This document shows, piece by piece, positions 1 to 9,644 of a stretch of DNA of 64,000 nucleotides. The stretch is from contig NZ_CP022253.1 of NCBI RefSeq assembly GCF_003119195.2, positions 1,382,001-1,446,000 on the forward strand, written 5' to 3'. The first letter of the stretch is position 1; each line of letters opens with the position of its first letter. A program made the position numbers and the translations under genes. The notes under the pieces are model-generated. The model made no database searches. It was not told the DNA's origin and was given only the letters and a program-made list of their open reading frames with translations. The stretch is from Azospirillum baldaniorum (GTDB lineage: Bacteria > Pseudomonadota > Alphaproteobacteria > Azospirillales > Azospirillaceae).

Positions 1-659
1 GGCCGCGGCGCTACGTGCTCGCCAAGGGCTATTTCGGGCCGGACCGGCGGCGGACGCAGCGGCCGGTGGCGATGGATTGCCGGATGACCGGCCCCAGGGA
101 AATCCTGGTGGTGCACAGCGCGTCCAAGGCGGTGGGCATCGATCGCTTTCCGGTGGTTCATTTCGACCTGCCCAACCGGCTGGGCGCCAAGATGGGCATC
201 GCGCCGAAGGACCCCGTGCCGACCCTGCCCGAGGAGGTGCTGGCGGCGGCGGAGGCGGAGATCCAGAACCGGGCCGGCGATTACGCGACCTGGATCGCTG
301 GAGAGGTGGACGAGCTGGCCCGCCGCGTCGACCGGCTGGGCGCGGACTCCGCCGCGGTCCCGGCGCTGATGGCGCAGATCAACCGCTCCGCCCATGAGAT
401 GCGCGGGCAGGGCGGCATCTTCGGCTACCCGCTGATCACCCGTATCGCCAAGTCGCTCTACGAGGCGACGCAGGGCGGCTTCCCCGCCGCCACCGGCAAC
501 GAGCGCCTGCTGCTGAAGGCCCATGTGGACGCCATCAAGGCGGTGATGGCCGGGCGGATCAGCGGCGACGGCGGGGCCATCGGCCAGCAGCTTCTCGCCT
601 CGCTGGACCGCGCCAAGAAAAAGTACGCCAAGCTGGAGAGCGAGGGCGATCCGGTCTGA
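1..659 (+). CDS. Response-regulator/Hpt-type signalling protein, 3' end only
   Basis: The reading frame is open to the left edge (codons begin at base 3), so the true start lies outside the window and the GTG at 15 is probably not the start. The first visible residues, ending in FGPDRRR, resemble the segment that follows the last helix of receiver domains in Azospirillum-type response regulators. A linker follows. Around codon 130 the segment AHEMRGQGGIFGYPLI resembles a histidine phosphotransfer (Hpt) helix with its phospho-accepting His. I infer a receiver-plus-Hpt phosphorelay protein. No output or DNA-binding domain is visible. It converges on the minus-strand gene ending at 669, nine bases away. 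Confidence 0.55.
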   Translation, partial: PRRYVLAKGYFGPDRRRTQRPVAMDCRMTGPREILVVHSASKAVGIDRFPVVHFDLPNRLGAKMGIAPKDPVPTLPEEVLAAAEAEIQNRAGDYATWIAGEVDELARRVDRLGADSAAVPALMAQINRSAHEMRGQGGIFGYPLITRIAKSLYEATQGGFPAATGNERLLLKAHVDAIKAVMAGRISGDGGAIGQQLLASLDRAKKKYAKLESEGDPV

Positions 660-668
660 GCGCCGTGT

Positions 669-1238
669 CTATTTCCAGCGTACGCCCGCCTCGCGGCGGA
701 TCTCCTCCATGCGCTCCAACGCCGGGTTGAAGCCGGTCAGGGAGAAGCGCACCTCCGCCTTGCCGCCCGCCGGGGCGGAGCCGACGGCGGAGACCTCCTT
801 GCCGGGAGTCAAGCGTTCGATCAGCTTGGCGTTGGTCTCCGGATCGACCACCGCGCAGGTGTTGGTCTCCCACTCGAAGCGTTCGCACGGGTATTCGGGA
901 CGGAACAGTGCCCGGTCCACCCAGACGCGGACGATCTTCGACAGGTCCATCGTCTGCTCGTCCAGACGGAAGCGCATCCCCTCCAGCCAGCGCTCGCTGG
1001 AGCGCAGCCAGACGAGGCGCGACCGCCGGTCGCTGCCGGGGCGGGAGAGCAGTTCGCATTCGGCGCGACGCGGCTCGCTCCAGACCTGGCAGTAGAGGCG
1101 CCAGTCCTTGAAGGTCTCCGCATGCTCGCGGTAGGCCGGGGCTTGGGCTTGGGCTTGGGCGGCGGCGGGAAGGGCGGCGACCAGCAGAAACCCCGCGATC
1201 ACCCCGCCACGCCACGCCGCCGTCCTGCGTCCCCGCAT
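669..1238 (-). CDS. Secreted IalB-like protein
   Basis: A 189-aa protein with a clear Sec signal peptide: basic MRGRR, then a hydrophobic run ending at an AAAQAQA-type cleavage region. The mature part has four cysteines and starts with a FKDWRLYC segment, resembling the 'invasion associated locus B' family of alphaproteobacterial periplasmic proteins, whose molecular role is poorly defined. The ATG at 1238 lies only 5 bases past the aroC stop codon, so the gene is probably translated from the aroC transcript. A longer open frame runs back through aroC in another frame but is a shadow. Signal peptide confident; family assignment moderate. Confidence 0.55.
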   Translation of the reverse strand: MRGRRTAAWRGGVIAGFLLVAALPAAAQAQAQAPAYREHAETFKDWRLYCQVWSEPRRAECELLSRPGSDRRSRLVWLRSSERWLEGMRFRLDEQTMDLSKIVRVWVDRALFRPEYPCERFEWETNTCAVVDPETNAKLIERLTPGKEVSAVGSAPAGGKAEVRFSLTGFNPALERMEEIRREAGVRWK

Positions 1239-1243
1239 CGGGC

Positions 1244-2320
1244 TCAGCCCCGCGCGTAGGCGCGGTGGCGCAGCAGATGGTCGGCCAGAACGCAGGCCAT
1301 CATCGCCTCGCCGACCGGGACGGCGCGGATGCCGACGCAGGGGTCGTGGCGGCCCTTGGTCAGGATGTCGGTATCCTTGCCCTGCAGATCGACCGTCTGA
1401 CGCGGGGTGAGGATGGAGCTGGTCGGCTTCACCGCGAAACGCACCACGACGTCCTGCCCGGTGGAGATGCCGCCGAGGATGCCACCGGCGAGGTTGGATC
1501 GGAACTCCGGCTCGCCGTCGGGTCCGGCGCGCATCTCGTCGGCGTTCTGCTCGCCGGTCAGGGTGGCGGCCTCGAAGCCGTTGCCGATCTCCACGCCCTT
1601 GACGGCGTTGATCGTCATCATGGCGTGGGCGAGATCGCCGTCCAGCTTGTCGTAGAGCGGGTCGCCGAGCCCGGCGGGCAGGCCGGAGGCCACCACCTCG
1701 ACCACCGCGCCGATGGAGGAGCCGCTTTTGCGGATGCCGTCCAGATAGTCGGCCCATTCGGCGGCGGCCTGCGGGTCGGGGCAGAAGAAGGGGTTGTTGT
1801 CGACCTCGGCCCAGTCCCAGCGGCTGCGGTCCACCTTGTGCGGGCCGATCTGCACCAGCGCGCCGCGCACGGTGACGCCGTCGCCCAGCACCTTGCGCGC
1901 CACGGCACCCGCCGCCACGCGGCAGGCCGTCTCGCGCGCCGAGGAGCGCCCGCCGCCGCGGTAATCGCGGATGCCGTACTTCTTCCAGTAGGTGTAGTCG
2001 GCGTGGCCGGGCCGGAACTTGGACGCGATCTCGCTGTAGTCCTTGGACCGCTGGTCGGTGTTCTCGATCATCAGCGAGACCGGCGTGCCGGTGGTCCGCC
2101 CTTCGAACACGCCGGACAGGATCCTGACCTGATCGGGCTCCTGGCGCTGCGTGGTGTAGCGCGACTGGCCGGGGCGGCGCTTGTCGAGCCAGGGCTGGAT
2201 GTCCGCCTCGGTCAGGGAGAGCAGCGACGGGCAGCCGTCCACCACCACGCCGATCGCCGGCCCATGGCTCTCGCCCCAGGTGGTGAAGCGGAAAAGCGTT
2301 CCGAAGCTGTTGCCGGCCAT
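1244..2320 (-). CDS. aroC: Chorismate synthase
   Basis: A 358-aa protein of normal family length. It starts [20 protein letters not shown], the conserved AroC N-terminus, and contains [14 protein letters not shown] and the [10 protein letters not shown] signature. It converts 5-enolpyruvylshikimate-3-phosphate to chorismate, the last step of the shikimate pathway, with reduced FMN. It lies in a minus-strand series downstream of fabI and an unknown gene, with 96 bases between it and the unknown gene. The IalB-like gene follows almost without a gap. Confidence 0.97.
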   Translation of the reverse strand: MAGNSFGTLFRFTTWGESHGPAIGVVVDGCPSLLSLTEADIQPWLDKRRPGQSRYTTQRQEPDQVRILSGVFEGRTTGTPVSLMIENTDQRSKDYSEIASKFRPGHADYTYWKKYGIRDYRGGGRSSARETACRVAAGAVARKVLGDGVTVRGALVQIGPHKVDRSRWDWAEVDNNPFFCPDPQAAAEWADYLDGIRKSGSSIGAVVEVVASGLPAGLGDPLYDKLDGDLAHAMMTINAVKGVEIGNGFEAATLTGEQNADEMRAGPDGEPEFRSNLAGGILGGISTGQDVVVRFAVKPTSSILTPRQTVDLQGKDTDILTKGRHDPCVGIRAVPVGEAMMACVLADHLLRHRAYARG

Positions 2321-2416
2321 GGCGAGGACTCCCGATGCGACACGATGTTACCGCAAGTTTTGCGGTCGAGCGCGTTTCTTGCGGCGTTTCGGCCGGCGCG
2401 TCAAGCGCGAGGGGAC

Positions 2417-3580
2417 TTAGAACGCTCCCTTCTGCTCACGCCGGCGGTCGAGCGCGACCTCGAACTGGCGCAGCAGCTTGTGCGTGGCTTCGAAGTAGAG
2501 CTTGCGCTGCGGGTTGTTCTTCATGCAGCGGGCGTCCAGGTGGGACACGCTGGTCAAGGCGGAGACGCAGTAGCCCAGCAGCCAGTAATGGGATCGGATC
2601 TTGCGCAGATAATCGCGGAAGGGTTCCGGCTGGCCGGCCATGAAGGCGGAGAAGCTCGCCTCGTAATCGGCGAGAATCTGCCGGATGTCCATCAGCGTGG
2701 TTTCCAGCAGCTTGCCCACCTTTTCGATGTGCATCAGAAGCTGGGTCTCATAGGGCTTGTGCATGCGGATATCGACCGGAATGCATTCCCGCAACTTCAG
2801 CCAGTTCAGGATGACCCGCGCCCGCGGCGCGATGCGGCGGAGCTGGTACTCGTAGAAGGTCGTGCCCTTCCAGGCGCTGAAGATCTGGTCCGCTTCGCTG
2901 CGGTCGATGCCGAAGGCCGAGACGAACAGGCCGGCCTCCTCAAGCTCGGGATTCCAGATCGCTTCCAGGAAGCGTTCGATGCTCTGGGCGCCGTTGCCGC
3001 CGCCGTCGATGGCCTTGCGGACGATGGGCTCGATGCGCGCCCGGATCAGGCGGCGGAGCTGCTGGTCCTCGGTGTCGCTGATCGCCCAGTGACGCTTGTC
3101 CACCGGGACCTTTTCACCTTCGAAGCACGCCTTCAGCAGGAAAGCGTCCAGCGACGGCACGCTGTCGATCAGGGTGAGGGTGCGCAGGTCCGCGGCTGCG
3201 GCTTCGCTGTTGGCCTCGCCGATGCCGAATTGTTCGGCCAGCAGGAGGTTGCTGTTGCGGGCGCGCAGATAGATGGCGAGGCCACCCGCTTCGGTGTGTT
3301 CGACGCTGTGCGGAATGTAGATGCCGGTTTCGACCGGGCGCGACGCGGCGTCGCCGTCCTCATCCTCGTCGGCGATGGGGTTGGCGTAGTCGTCGGCGTC
3401 TTCGTCGAAATTCGGATACTTGAAGAGAATGGCCTTGTTCAACCCACGGGCACGGAACAGGCGGTTTTCTTCGGGGATCTCGCGGGTGATGGTGATCAAA
3501 TTCATCGAGACGCTGGAGCCGCCGTAGAGAATTTGCTCCAGAATCGGGGACACCGAATCCGATTGACGCCGTGCACGCAT
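2417..3580 (-). CDS. Conserved hypothetical cytoplasmic protein
   Basis: A 387-aa protein that I do not recognise. The frame is open upstream to 3643, but the ATG at 3580 is preceded by a good ribosome binding site (GGAAGGTGA), so I start there; a later ATG at 3505 has no clear site. There is no signal peptide or membrane segment. An acidic stretch (EDADDYANPIADEDEDGD) lies near residue 60, and the C-terminal 150 residues look helical. It sits between fabI and aroC on the same strand, but gaps of 171 and 96 bases do not prove an operon. No catalytic motif is evident. Confidence 0.7.
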   Translation of the reverse strand: MRARRQSDSVSPILEQILYGGSSVSMNLITITREIPEENRLFRARGLNKAILFKYPNFDEDADDYANPIADEDEDGDAASRPVETGIYIPHSVEHTEAGGLAIYLRARNSNLLLAEQFGIGEANSEAAAADLRTLTLIDSVPSLDAFLLKACFEGEKVPVDKRHWAISDTEDQQLRRLIRARIEPIVRKAIDGGGNGAQSIERFLEAIWNPELEEAGLFVSAFGIDRSEADQIFSAWKGTTFYEYQLRRIAPRARVILNWLKLRECIPVDIRMHKPYETQLLMHIEKVGKLLETTLMDIRQILADYEASFSAFMAGQPEPFRDYLRKIRSHYWLLGYCVSALTSVSHLDARCMKNNPQRKLYFEATHKLLRQFEVALDRRREQKGAF

Positions 3581-3699
3581 CCGACCGTCACCTTCCGCAA
3601 CCTTCCGTATGTGTGAAGAATAGCGGTATGCTGCGGCGCGCAAAAGTAGGTAATACGACGTTCGGTAAAAAATGTCTCAAATGGGGTAAGGACGTTTCC

Positions 3700-3734
3700 G
3701 GCGGGCGTTCCGGAACGAACCGGACGCGCCCGCC
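3700..3734 (-). terminator. Strong hairpin downstream of fabI
   Basis: An inverted repeat (outer arms GGCGGGCG and CGCCCGCC, inner arms TCCGG and CCGGA) lies 18 bases past the fabI stop. There is no long T-run after it on the minus strand, so termination efficiency is uncertain. Confidence 0.45.
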
Positions 3735-3751
3735 GTCGCCATGGCCTGGGA

Positions 3752-4600
3752 TCAGGCGGGCTTGCCCGCGCCGCCCAGCGACCCCAGGAGCTGCGACACC
3801 TCGGCCGCCGCGTCCACCGCGACCATGCCGACGGTGTGGTAGCCGGAGTCGACGTGCATGACCTCGCCGGTCACGCCGGTGCCGAGATCGCTCAGCAGGA
3901 ACAGGCCGGCGCCGCCGACCTCGCCGATGGTGACGTTGCGCTTCAGCGGGGCGTTCAGCTCGTTCCACTTCAGAATGTAGCGGAAGTCGCCGATGCCGCT
4001 GGCGGCCAGCGTCTTGATCGGACCGGCGGAGATGGCATTGACGCGGATGTCCCGACCGCCCAAATCGACCGCCAGGTAACGCACGCTCGCCTCCAGCGCG
4101 GCCTTGGCGACACCCATCACGTTGTAGTGGGGCATCACGCGCTCGGCGCCGTAGTAGGAGAGGGTGAGGAGGCTGCCGCCGTCCTTCATCAGCGGGACGG
4201 CGCGCTGCGCCACCGCGGTGAAGGAGTAGCAGGAGATGTCCATCGTGCGCAGGAAGTTGGCCCGCGTCGTGTCGAGATAGAGGCCGTCCAGCTCGTTCTT
4301 GTCGGAAAAAGCGATCGCATGAACCAGGAAGTCCAGCTTGCCCCATTCCTTCTCGATGGCGGCGAAGGTCGCGTCGACGCTGGCCTCGTCGGTGACGTCG
4401 CAGGGCAGCAGCAGCGGGGCGTTGACCTGCTCGGCCAGCGGCTTCACACGCTTCAGCAGCGCGTCACCCTGATAGGTGAAGGCCAGCTCGGCGCCGTGCT
4501 GCGCCAGCGTGGAGGCAATTCCCCAGGCGATCGACCGATCGTTCGCCACGCCCATGATCAGGCCGCGCTTGCCGTCCATGAGCGGCTTCGGGTTGGACAT
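3752..4600 (-). CDS. fabI: Enoyl-[acyl-carrier-protein] reductase (NADH), FabI type
   Basis: A 282-aa short-chain dehydrogenase-like enzyme that reduces the trans-2 double bond in each round of fatty-acid elongation. It has the FabI N-terminus GKRGLIMGVANDRSIAWGIA (nucleotide-binding loop) and the catalytic Y-x6-K arrangement within HYNVMGVAKAALEASV. The ATG at 4600 follows GAGGTACGG, so the upstream in-frame extension to 4765 is not needed. The gene is divergent from the YihY gene, with 91 bases for both promoters. The C-terminus has an Ala/Gly-rich tail. Confidence 0.95.
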   Translation of the reverse strand: MSNPKPLMDGKRGLIMGVANDRSIAWGIASTLAQHGAELAFTYQGDALLKRVKPLAEQVNAPLLLPCDVTDEASVDATFAAIEKEWGKLDFLVHAIAFSDKNELDGLYLDTTRANFLRTMDISCYSFTAVAQRAVPLMKDGGSLLTLSYYGAERVMPHYNVMGVAKAALEASVRYLAVDLGGRDIRVNAISAGPIKTLAASGIGDFRYILKWNELNAPLKRNVTIGEVGGAGLFLLSDLGTGVTGEVMHVDSGYHTVGMVAVDAAAEVSQLLGSLGGAGKPA

Positions 4601-4691
4601 CCGTACCTCGTGCATCCAGAGTATGCTTTGAAAAGTGGGCCGCATCCTACACGAAAGACCGGCCCGGTCAAACCAAGGCGGGAGGCGTCCT

Positions 4692-6083
4692 GTGGCTGAA
4701 ACCGAAGGCACTTCGAAAGGGGCGTGGAACCCCTTTGTGCGCGTTCGGGAAATCGGCGGCTTCATCGCCTATTCCTCCATGCGCTTCTACAACGACAACT
4801 GTTTCCAGACCGCGGCGTCGCTGACCTACACCTCGCTGCTGGCGCTGGTGCCGCTGATGACCATCGGCTTCGCGATCTTTTCGGCCTTTCCCGCCTTCAA
4901 CGCGCTGCAGTCGCGCATCCAGACGCTGCTGTTCAAGAATCTCGTGCCGGAGAACAGCGACGCCATCCTGCAATATCTGGCGGCCTTCATGGCCAACGCC
5001 GGGCAGATGCCGGTGTTCGGCATCGTCGGGCTGGCGATGTCCGCGGTCCTGCTGATCTGGACCATCGAAGGGTCCTTCGCCACCGTCTGGCGGGTGCGGG
5101 AGCCGCGCTCCTACGTCACCCGCATCCTGTCCTTCTGGGCGGTGGTGTCGTTGAGCCCGCTGTTCGCCGGCGCCAGCCTGTCGCTGTCCAGCACCCTGTG
5201 GGCGGTGCTCCAGTTCGCCCATCTGGAGGGCTTCGCCGACCCGCTGGTGGGGATCGGGGCGATCCTGCCCTTCATGCTGCAGCTGGTCGGCTGCACGCTG
5301 CTCTACGTCATCATCCCCAACCGGGACGTCGGCTGGATGGACGCCGCCTGCGGCGGGGCGGTCGCCTCGCTGCTGCTGGAGACGTCCAAGGCGGGCTTCG
5401 CCATGTACATGAAGGAGTTTCCGGCCTACCAGACCATCTACGGCGCGCTGGCGACCGTGCCGATCTTCCTGTTCTGGCTCTACATCGCCTGGTCCACGGT
5501 GCTGTTCGGCGCGGTCATCACCGCCTCGCTGCCCGAATGGCGGGCCGGCAAGATCACCCGCGGCGGGCCGGAGGGGCTGCTGCCCGCGCAGCGGCTGGGG
5601 CTGGCGTTGGCCGTCCTGCACGAGCTTCTGGAGGGCACGCGGCTCGGCGTGGGCTTGCGGCGGCGGACGCTGGTCGGGCGCGTGCCGGTCGGCACGGTGC
5701 TGATCGACGGCATCCTGGAGCAGCTCCGCGACGCCCATTGGGTGGCCCACACCACGCACAACGCCTGGGTCGTCACCCGCGACCTCAGCGAGGCCACGCT
5801 GTACGACCTGATGAAGGCGCTGGGCATCGGCCTGCGCGGCTCCGTCCGCGGGCTGGGCGGGCTGGAACTGCCTTGGCAGGATCGCACGGCCCAGCTGCTG
5901 GAGCAGGCGGAGCGCGACCAGGAGGAGACCCTCGGCGTGCCGATCAAGGACCTGCTGTCCGACCGGCCGCTGGAGGTGGAGCCGCTCGAAGCGGGGGCTC
6001 GGGAACCGGACCCGCAGGATTCCGGGACGGTAACGGGGGAGGGGTCCGGTGCGGTGCCGCTGCGTGCGAAGCGCTGGCCGTAA
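4692..6083 (+). CDS. YihY/BrkB-family inner membrane protein
   Basis: A 463-aa protein. The GTG at 4692 is chosen because GGGAGG lies just upstream; the frame is open from 4635. The family hallmark FYNDNCFQTAASLTYTSLLALVPLM is followed by about six hydrophobic segments up to residue ~290. The remaining ~170 residues are soluble and include a winged-helix-like segment seen in longer proteobacterial members. The family was once called ribonuclease BN, but that activity belongs to another gene; the function is unsettled (envelope or osmotic roles proposed). The gene converges on the radical SAM gene with a 19-base gap. Confidence 0.85.
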   Translation: MAETEGTSKGAWNPFVRVREIGGFIAYSSMRFYNDNCFQTAASLTYTSLLALVPLMTIGFAIFSAFPAFNALQSRIQTLLFKNLVPENSDAILQYLAAFMANAGQMPVFGIVGLAMSAVLLIWTIEGSFATVWRVREPRSYVTRILSFWAVVSLSPLFAGASLSLSSTLWAVLQFAHLEGFADPLVGIGAILPFMLQLVGCTLLYVIIPNRDVGWMDAACGGAVASLLLETSKAGFAMYMKEFPAYQTIYGALATVPIFLFWLYIAWSTVLFGAVITASLPEWRAGKITRGGPEGLLPAQRLGLALAVLHELLEGTRLGVGLRRRTLVGRVPVGTVLIDGILEQLRDAHWVAHTTHNAWVVTRDLSEATLYDLMKALGIGLRGSVRGLGGLELPWQDRTAQLLEQAERDQEETLGVPIKDLLSDRPLEVEPLEAGAREPDPQDSGTVTGEGSGAVPLRAKRWP

Positions 6084-6102
6084 ACGCCGGCATTGTGGGC
6101 GC

Positions 6103-7119
6103 TTAAACCCGGTACTTGGCGATGAGGTCCGCGGCGAAGCCGTCCAGGTTGTTGTCGGCGGGCAGGGTCTGGACGTAGGAGCAGCCGCGGCAGGCCTCGA
6201 TCTCGTCGCGGCGGCCTTCCAGATGCTTCAGCCGGAAATCGCGCAGCCGCTCGCCGTTCCAGATCTCGCGCAGCGACTCCTCGGCGACGTTGCCGACGAT
6301 GGTCCCCATGCGCCAGTCGGCGCAGCAGACCGACACCTCGCCGTTGAAGTTGATGGCCAGCTTCAGGAAGGGCTCGGAGCACACCTTGCGGGCGGTGTCG
6401 GGGGCGGCGGCGAAGGCGCTCTCCTCGGCCAGAGCCTCGCCGTGCAGGGGATGGACGAACAGGCTGTCGGCGATCGGCGTGAAGGTGTCGATGAAGCTCT
6501 GCCGCTCCTCCTCCGTCAGCTCCACGTTGATGATCTTGCAGTGCAGGTGGAAATCGCGGCCCAGCTCCGTCTTGCGGCGGTAAAGATAGGCCACGTTGTC
6601 CACGATGGTCTGGAAGCGGTCGAAGCGCCGGGTGACCCGCTTGTACATGGCGTCGCTGGCGCCGTAGACGGAGACGCGCATGGCGTCCAGCCCGGCGGCC
6701 AGCAGCGCGTCCGCCCGCTCCGGCGTCAGCAGGGAGCCGTTGCTGGTCATCTCGACATGGCGGGCGAGTCCCTGCGATTTCAGACGATGGACCATGTGTT
6801 CGATCCGCGTGTTCACCAGCGGCTCGCCGTCCTTGTAGAGATGGACGGATTTGATCGGCGCGTCGAATTCGGCGATGTCGTCGGCGATCTTGCGGAACAG
6901 GTCGAACTTCATGGCGCCGCGCGGCCGGCCGACTTCCTTCAGCAGGTCCGGGTTGCCGGTGGCGCAGAAGACGCAGCGGAAGTTGCAGCCGTTCGACGGG
7001 TCGATCAGCAGCGAGAAGGGCGTGGTCAGCGGCAGCACCTGCGACAGGTCGTTGCGGTCGCGATGGCGGCCGTAGGGAATGTTCGCGGGGGCGGCCGTTT
7101 CGGTGCTCACTTCGGTCAT
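6103..7119 (-). CDS. Radical SAM/SPASM domain protein
   Basis: A 338-aa protein. The start is the ATG at 7119, behind GAAGGTC; an upstream extension to 7209 lacks a binding site. The 4Fe-4S/SAM motif CNFRCVFC is at about residues 45-52, followed by HLYKDGEPL (a GGEP-like SAM contact) and TSNG. C-terminal cysteines in CSEPF, VCCADW and CRGCSY form a SPASM-type domain for auxiliary clusters. Such enzymes make peptide or small-molecule modifications, or act as anaerobic sulfatase-maturase-like dehydrogenases. No precursor peptide is visible nearby, so the substrate is unknown. It is divergent from the sialidase-like gene at 7257. Confidence 0.85.
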   Translation of the reverse strand: MTEVSTETAAPANIPYGRHRDRNDLSQVLPLTTPFSLLIDPSNGCNFRCVFCATGNPDLLKEVGRPRGAMKFDLFRKIADDIAEFDAPIKSVHLYKDGEPLVNTRIEHMVHRLKSQGLARHVEMTSNGSLLTPERADALLAAGLDAMRVSVYGASDAMYKRVTRRFDRFQTIVDNVAYLYRRKTELGRDFHLHCKIINVELTEEERQSFIDTFTPIADSLFVHPLHGEALAEESAFAAAPDTARKVCSEPFLKLAINFNGEVSVCCADWRMGTIVGNVAEESLREIWNGERLRDFRLKHLEGRRDEIEACRGCSYVQTLPADNNLDGFAADLIAKYRV

Positions 7120-7256
7120 GACCTTCGCCGGGCAAGGCTGCGGGAAGCGTGTGACTAGCAAGGGATCACGCGCACCGTAAAGGAATCCTTCATTCCGGCA
7201 ACCGGACATTGGCCGGGCGTCCCCAATGCCGCGGGCGCAAGGTGGATTCCAGGAGC

Positions 7257-8393
7257 ATGCTCGACAGTCTTTCCCATCGCGTCGTCTACAGCGACCGCCG
7301 TTTCTACGCCTCCTTCCCCTCCGCGGCGACGCTGGCCGACGGGCGGGTGCTGGTGGCCTTCCGGCGCGCCCGCGATCACCGCTGGCTGCACGGGCAACCG
7401 GCGGAGGGCAACGGCGATTTCACCAGCGTCGACCATGTGGATTCGCGCTCCCACCTCGTGATCCAGCCTTTCACCCCGGATTTCGAGCCGGAGGGCGCGC
7501 CGCTGCCGCTGCCCACCGACCCGGAGGCGGGCGACCAGGACCCCAGCCTGCTGGTCCTGCGCTCGGGGCGGATCGTCCTGGGCAGCTTCGGCTGGTACCC
7601 GATGTCGGCGCGCCACGGCCTGCGGCTGCGCGAGAAGGGCGTCCACCTGCTGGGCAACGTCGAGACGTCGGGCACCTTCTTCCTGTTCTGGGGCGGCAGC
7701 ACCCGGGTCAGCGACGACGGCGGGCGGCACTGGTCGGCGCACCGCTACCTGCCGGAACTGCCGGACCAGGGGCCGATCCTGCCCGGCCTGCGCCCGATGC
7801 TTGGCGGCGCCGTGCGCGGGCGGGCGGTGGAGGCGCCGGACGGCACGCTGCTGATGGCGACCTACACCGGCGGCCCCTACACCAGCTACCTGTTCGCCTC
7901 CCGCGACCGGGGGGAAAGCTGGACCTTGCGCAGCACCATCGCGCGCGACCCGGCGGGCCGGGCCGGCTTCTGCGAGACCGCCCTGCACCTGACCGCGGAC
8001 GGGCAGTTGGTTGCCTTTCACCGCACCACCGGGCTGGGCGACCGCCTCGCCACCTCCGTCTCCCACGATCTCGGGGAGAGCTGGGCGCCCTGGATCGAGA
8101 GCGCGGTCATCGGGCATCCCTACGACGCCTGCCCGCTGCCGGACGGGCGGCTGTTCGTCGTCTACGGCTACCGCCACCAGCCCTACGGCGTGCGCGCCCG
8201 CGTCTGGGACAGCCGGCGGGAGACGCTGGAAAGCGCGCCGGAGATCATCGTCCGCGCCGACGCGCCGTCGCCCGACGTCGGCTATCCCTGGGCGACCGTG
8301 CTGGCGGACGGGCGGTTGGCGGTCTGCTACTACATCTGCGACGCGGCGGGCACGCGGCACATCCAGGCGACGCTGCTGCGCGTGAGCGGCTGA
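7257..8393 (+). CDS. Asp-box (BNR) sialidase-like protein
   Basis: A 378-aa protein with at least three Asp-box repeats: SDDGGRHW, SRDRGESW and SHDLGESW. Each marks a beta-propeller blade of the sialidase/neuraminidase fold. FRRARDHRW near residue 35 could supply a carboxylate-binding arginine. There is no signal peptide, so if it is a glycosidase it is cytoplasmic or exported in an unusual way. The start is the ATG at 7257, with AAGGTGG about 12 bases before it; an upstream extension to 7209 is possible. A true exo-sialidase activity cannot be claimed from the sequence; the fold is the solid part. Confidence 0.7.
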   Translation: MLDSLSHRVVYSDRRFYASFPSAATLADGRVLVAFRRARDHRWLHGQPAEGNGDFTSVDHVDSRSHLVIQPFTPDFEPEGAPLPLPTDPEAGDQDPSLLVLRSGRIVLGSFGWYPMSARHGLRLREKGVHLLGNVETSGTFFLFWGGSTRVSDDGGRHWSAHRYLPELPDQGPILPGLRPMLGGAVRGRAVEAPDGTLLMATYTGGPYTSYLFASRDRGESWTLRSTIARDPAGRAGFCETALHLTADGQLVAFHRTTGLGDRLATSVSHDLGESWAPWIESAVIGHPYDACPLPDGRLFVVYGYRHQPYGVRARVWDSRRETLESAPEIIVRADAPSPDVGYPWATVLADGRLAVCYYICDAAGTRHIQATLLRVSG

Positions 8394-8460
8394 TTGACGG
8401 ACTCCCGCGCACCTCCTATCGTCCCCGGCCATACCGCAATCCCATGTTCCGGGGAGTAGA

Positions 8461-9627
8461 GTGTCCATGAAGCCCGCCCGCCGGCCGTCGAACCCGCTGT
8501 TTTCCTCCGGCCCCTGCGCCAAGCGGCCCGGCTGGTCGCTGGACGCCCTGGACGGCGCGCTGCTCGGCCGCTCCCACCGCTCGAAGCCGGGCAAGGCGAA
8601 GCTGAAGGAGGTCATCGACCTGACCCGCGCCGTCCTGGCGATCCCCGGCGACTACCGCATCGGCATCGTCCCGGCCTCTGACACCGGGGCGGTGGAGATG
8701 GCGCTGTGGAACCTGCTGGGTGAGCGCGGCGTCGACATGATGGCCTGGGAGAGCTTCGGCAAGGAGTGGGTGACCGACGTCACCAAGCAGCTCCGCCTGT
8801 CCGACGTGCGGACCATCCAGGCCCCCTACGGCGAACTGCCGGACCTGTCGCAGGCCGATTTCAGCCGCGACGTGGTCTTCACCTGGAACGGCACGACGTC
8901 GGGTGTGCGGGTTCCGGATGGCGACTGGATCCCGGCGGACCGCGAGGGACTGTCGATCTGCGACGCCACCTCCGCCGCCTTCGCCATGGACATTCCCTGG
9001 AGCAAGATCGACGTCGCCACCTGGTCCTGGCAGAAGGTGCTGGGCGGCGAGGCCGCGCACGGCATGCTGGTGCTCAGCCCGCGCGCCGTGGCGCGGCTGG
9101 AGAGCTTCCAGCCCGACCGCCCGCTGCCCAAGATTTTCCGACTGACCAGTGGCGGGAAGCTGATCGAGGGCGTCTTCGTCGGCGACACCATCAACACGCC
9201 GTCCATGCTCTGCGTCGAGGACGCCATCGACGGGCTGCGCTGGTCGCTGTCGGTCGGCGGCCTGACCCAGCTCATCCGCCGCTCGGAGCAGAACCTGCGC
9301 ATCGTCTCGGAGTGGGTGGCGGCCTCGACCTGGGCCGGCTTCCTGGGGGACGATCCGGCGACGCGCTCCTGCACCTCGATCTGCCTGCGCTTCACCGACC
9401 CCGAGGTGACCGCCCTGACGCCGGAGGCCCAGGCCGACTTCGCCAAGAAGCTCGCAGCGCTTCTGGAGAAGGAGGAGGCCGCCTTCGACGCCGGTTCCTA
9501 CCGCGACGCTCCTCCGGGCCTGCGCCTGTGGGGCGGTGCCACGGTGGAGAACGAGGATATGGAGGCGGTCCTGCCCTGGCTCGACTGGGCCTTCGCCACG
9601 GTCAAGGCGGAGACCTTCGGGCGCTGA
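8461..9627 (+). CDS. serC: Phosphoserine aminotransferase
   Basis: A 388-aa PLP enzyme of the SerC type found in alphaproteobacteria and archaea. It makes 3-phosphoserine in serine biosynthesis and probably acts in PLP synthesis. The N-terminus [15 protein letters not shown] and SHRSKPGK are characteristic, and the PLP lysine lies in [16 protein letters not shown] at 8451 serves either the GTG at 8461 or the ATG at 8467; the choice changes only two residues. serA, often adjacent, is not next to it here: the gene is followed at once by a terminator and a convergent trkH. Confidence 0.93.
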   Translation: MSMKPARRPSNPLFSSGPCAKRPGWSLDALDGALLGRSHRSKPGKAKLKEVIDLTRAVLAIPGDYRIGIVPASDTGAVEMALWNLLGERGVDMMAWESFGKEWVTDVTKQLRLSDVRTIQAPYGELPDLSQADFSRDVVFTWNGTTSGVRVPDGDWIPADREGLSICDATSAAFAMDIPWSKIDVATWSWQKVLGGEAAHGMLVLSPRAVARLESFQPDRPLPKIFRLTSGGKLIEGVFVGDTINTPSMLCVEDAIDGLRWSLSVGGLTQLIRRSEQNLRIVSEWVAASTWAGFLGDDPATRSCTSICLRFTDPEVTALTPEAQADFAKKLAALLEKEEAAFDAGSYRDAPPGLRLWGGATVENEDMEAVLPWLDWAFATVKAETFGR

Positions 9628-9644
9628 GCCGCTGATGTTGCGTG

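Noticed and set aside
2350-2366. Hairpin ACCGCAA-GTT-TTGCGGT between aroC and the upstream gene
   Set aside because: The stem is only 7 bp and no T-run follows on the minus strand, so I do not call it a terminator.
1265-3616. 783-codon plus-strand open frame antisense to aroC and the unknown gene
   Set aside because: It is the reverse shadow of two real minus-strand genes; its translation is low-complexity Gly/Ala/Asp/Val/Arg/His-rich, typical of antisense frames in high-GC DNA.
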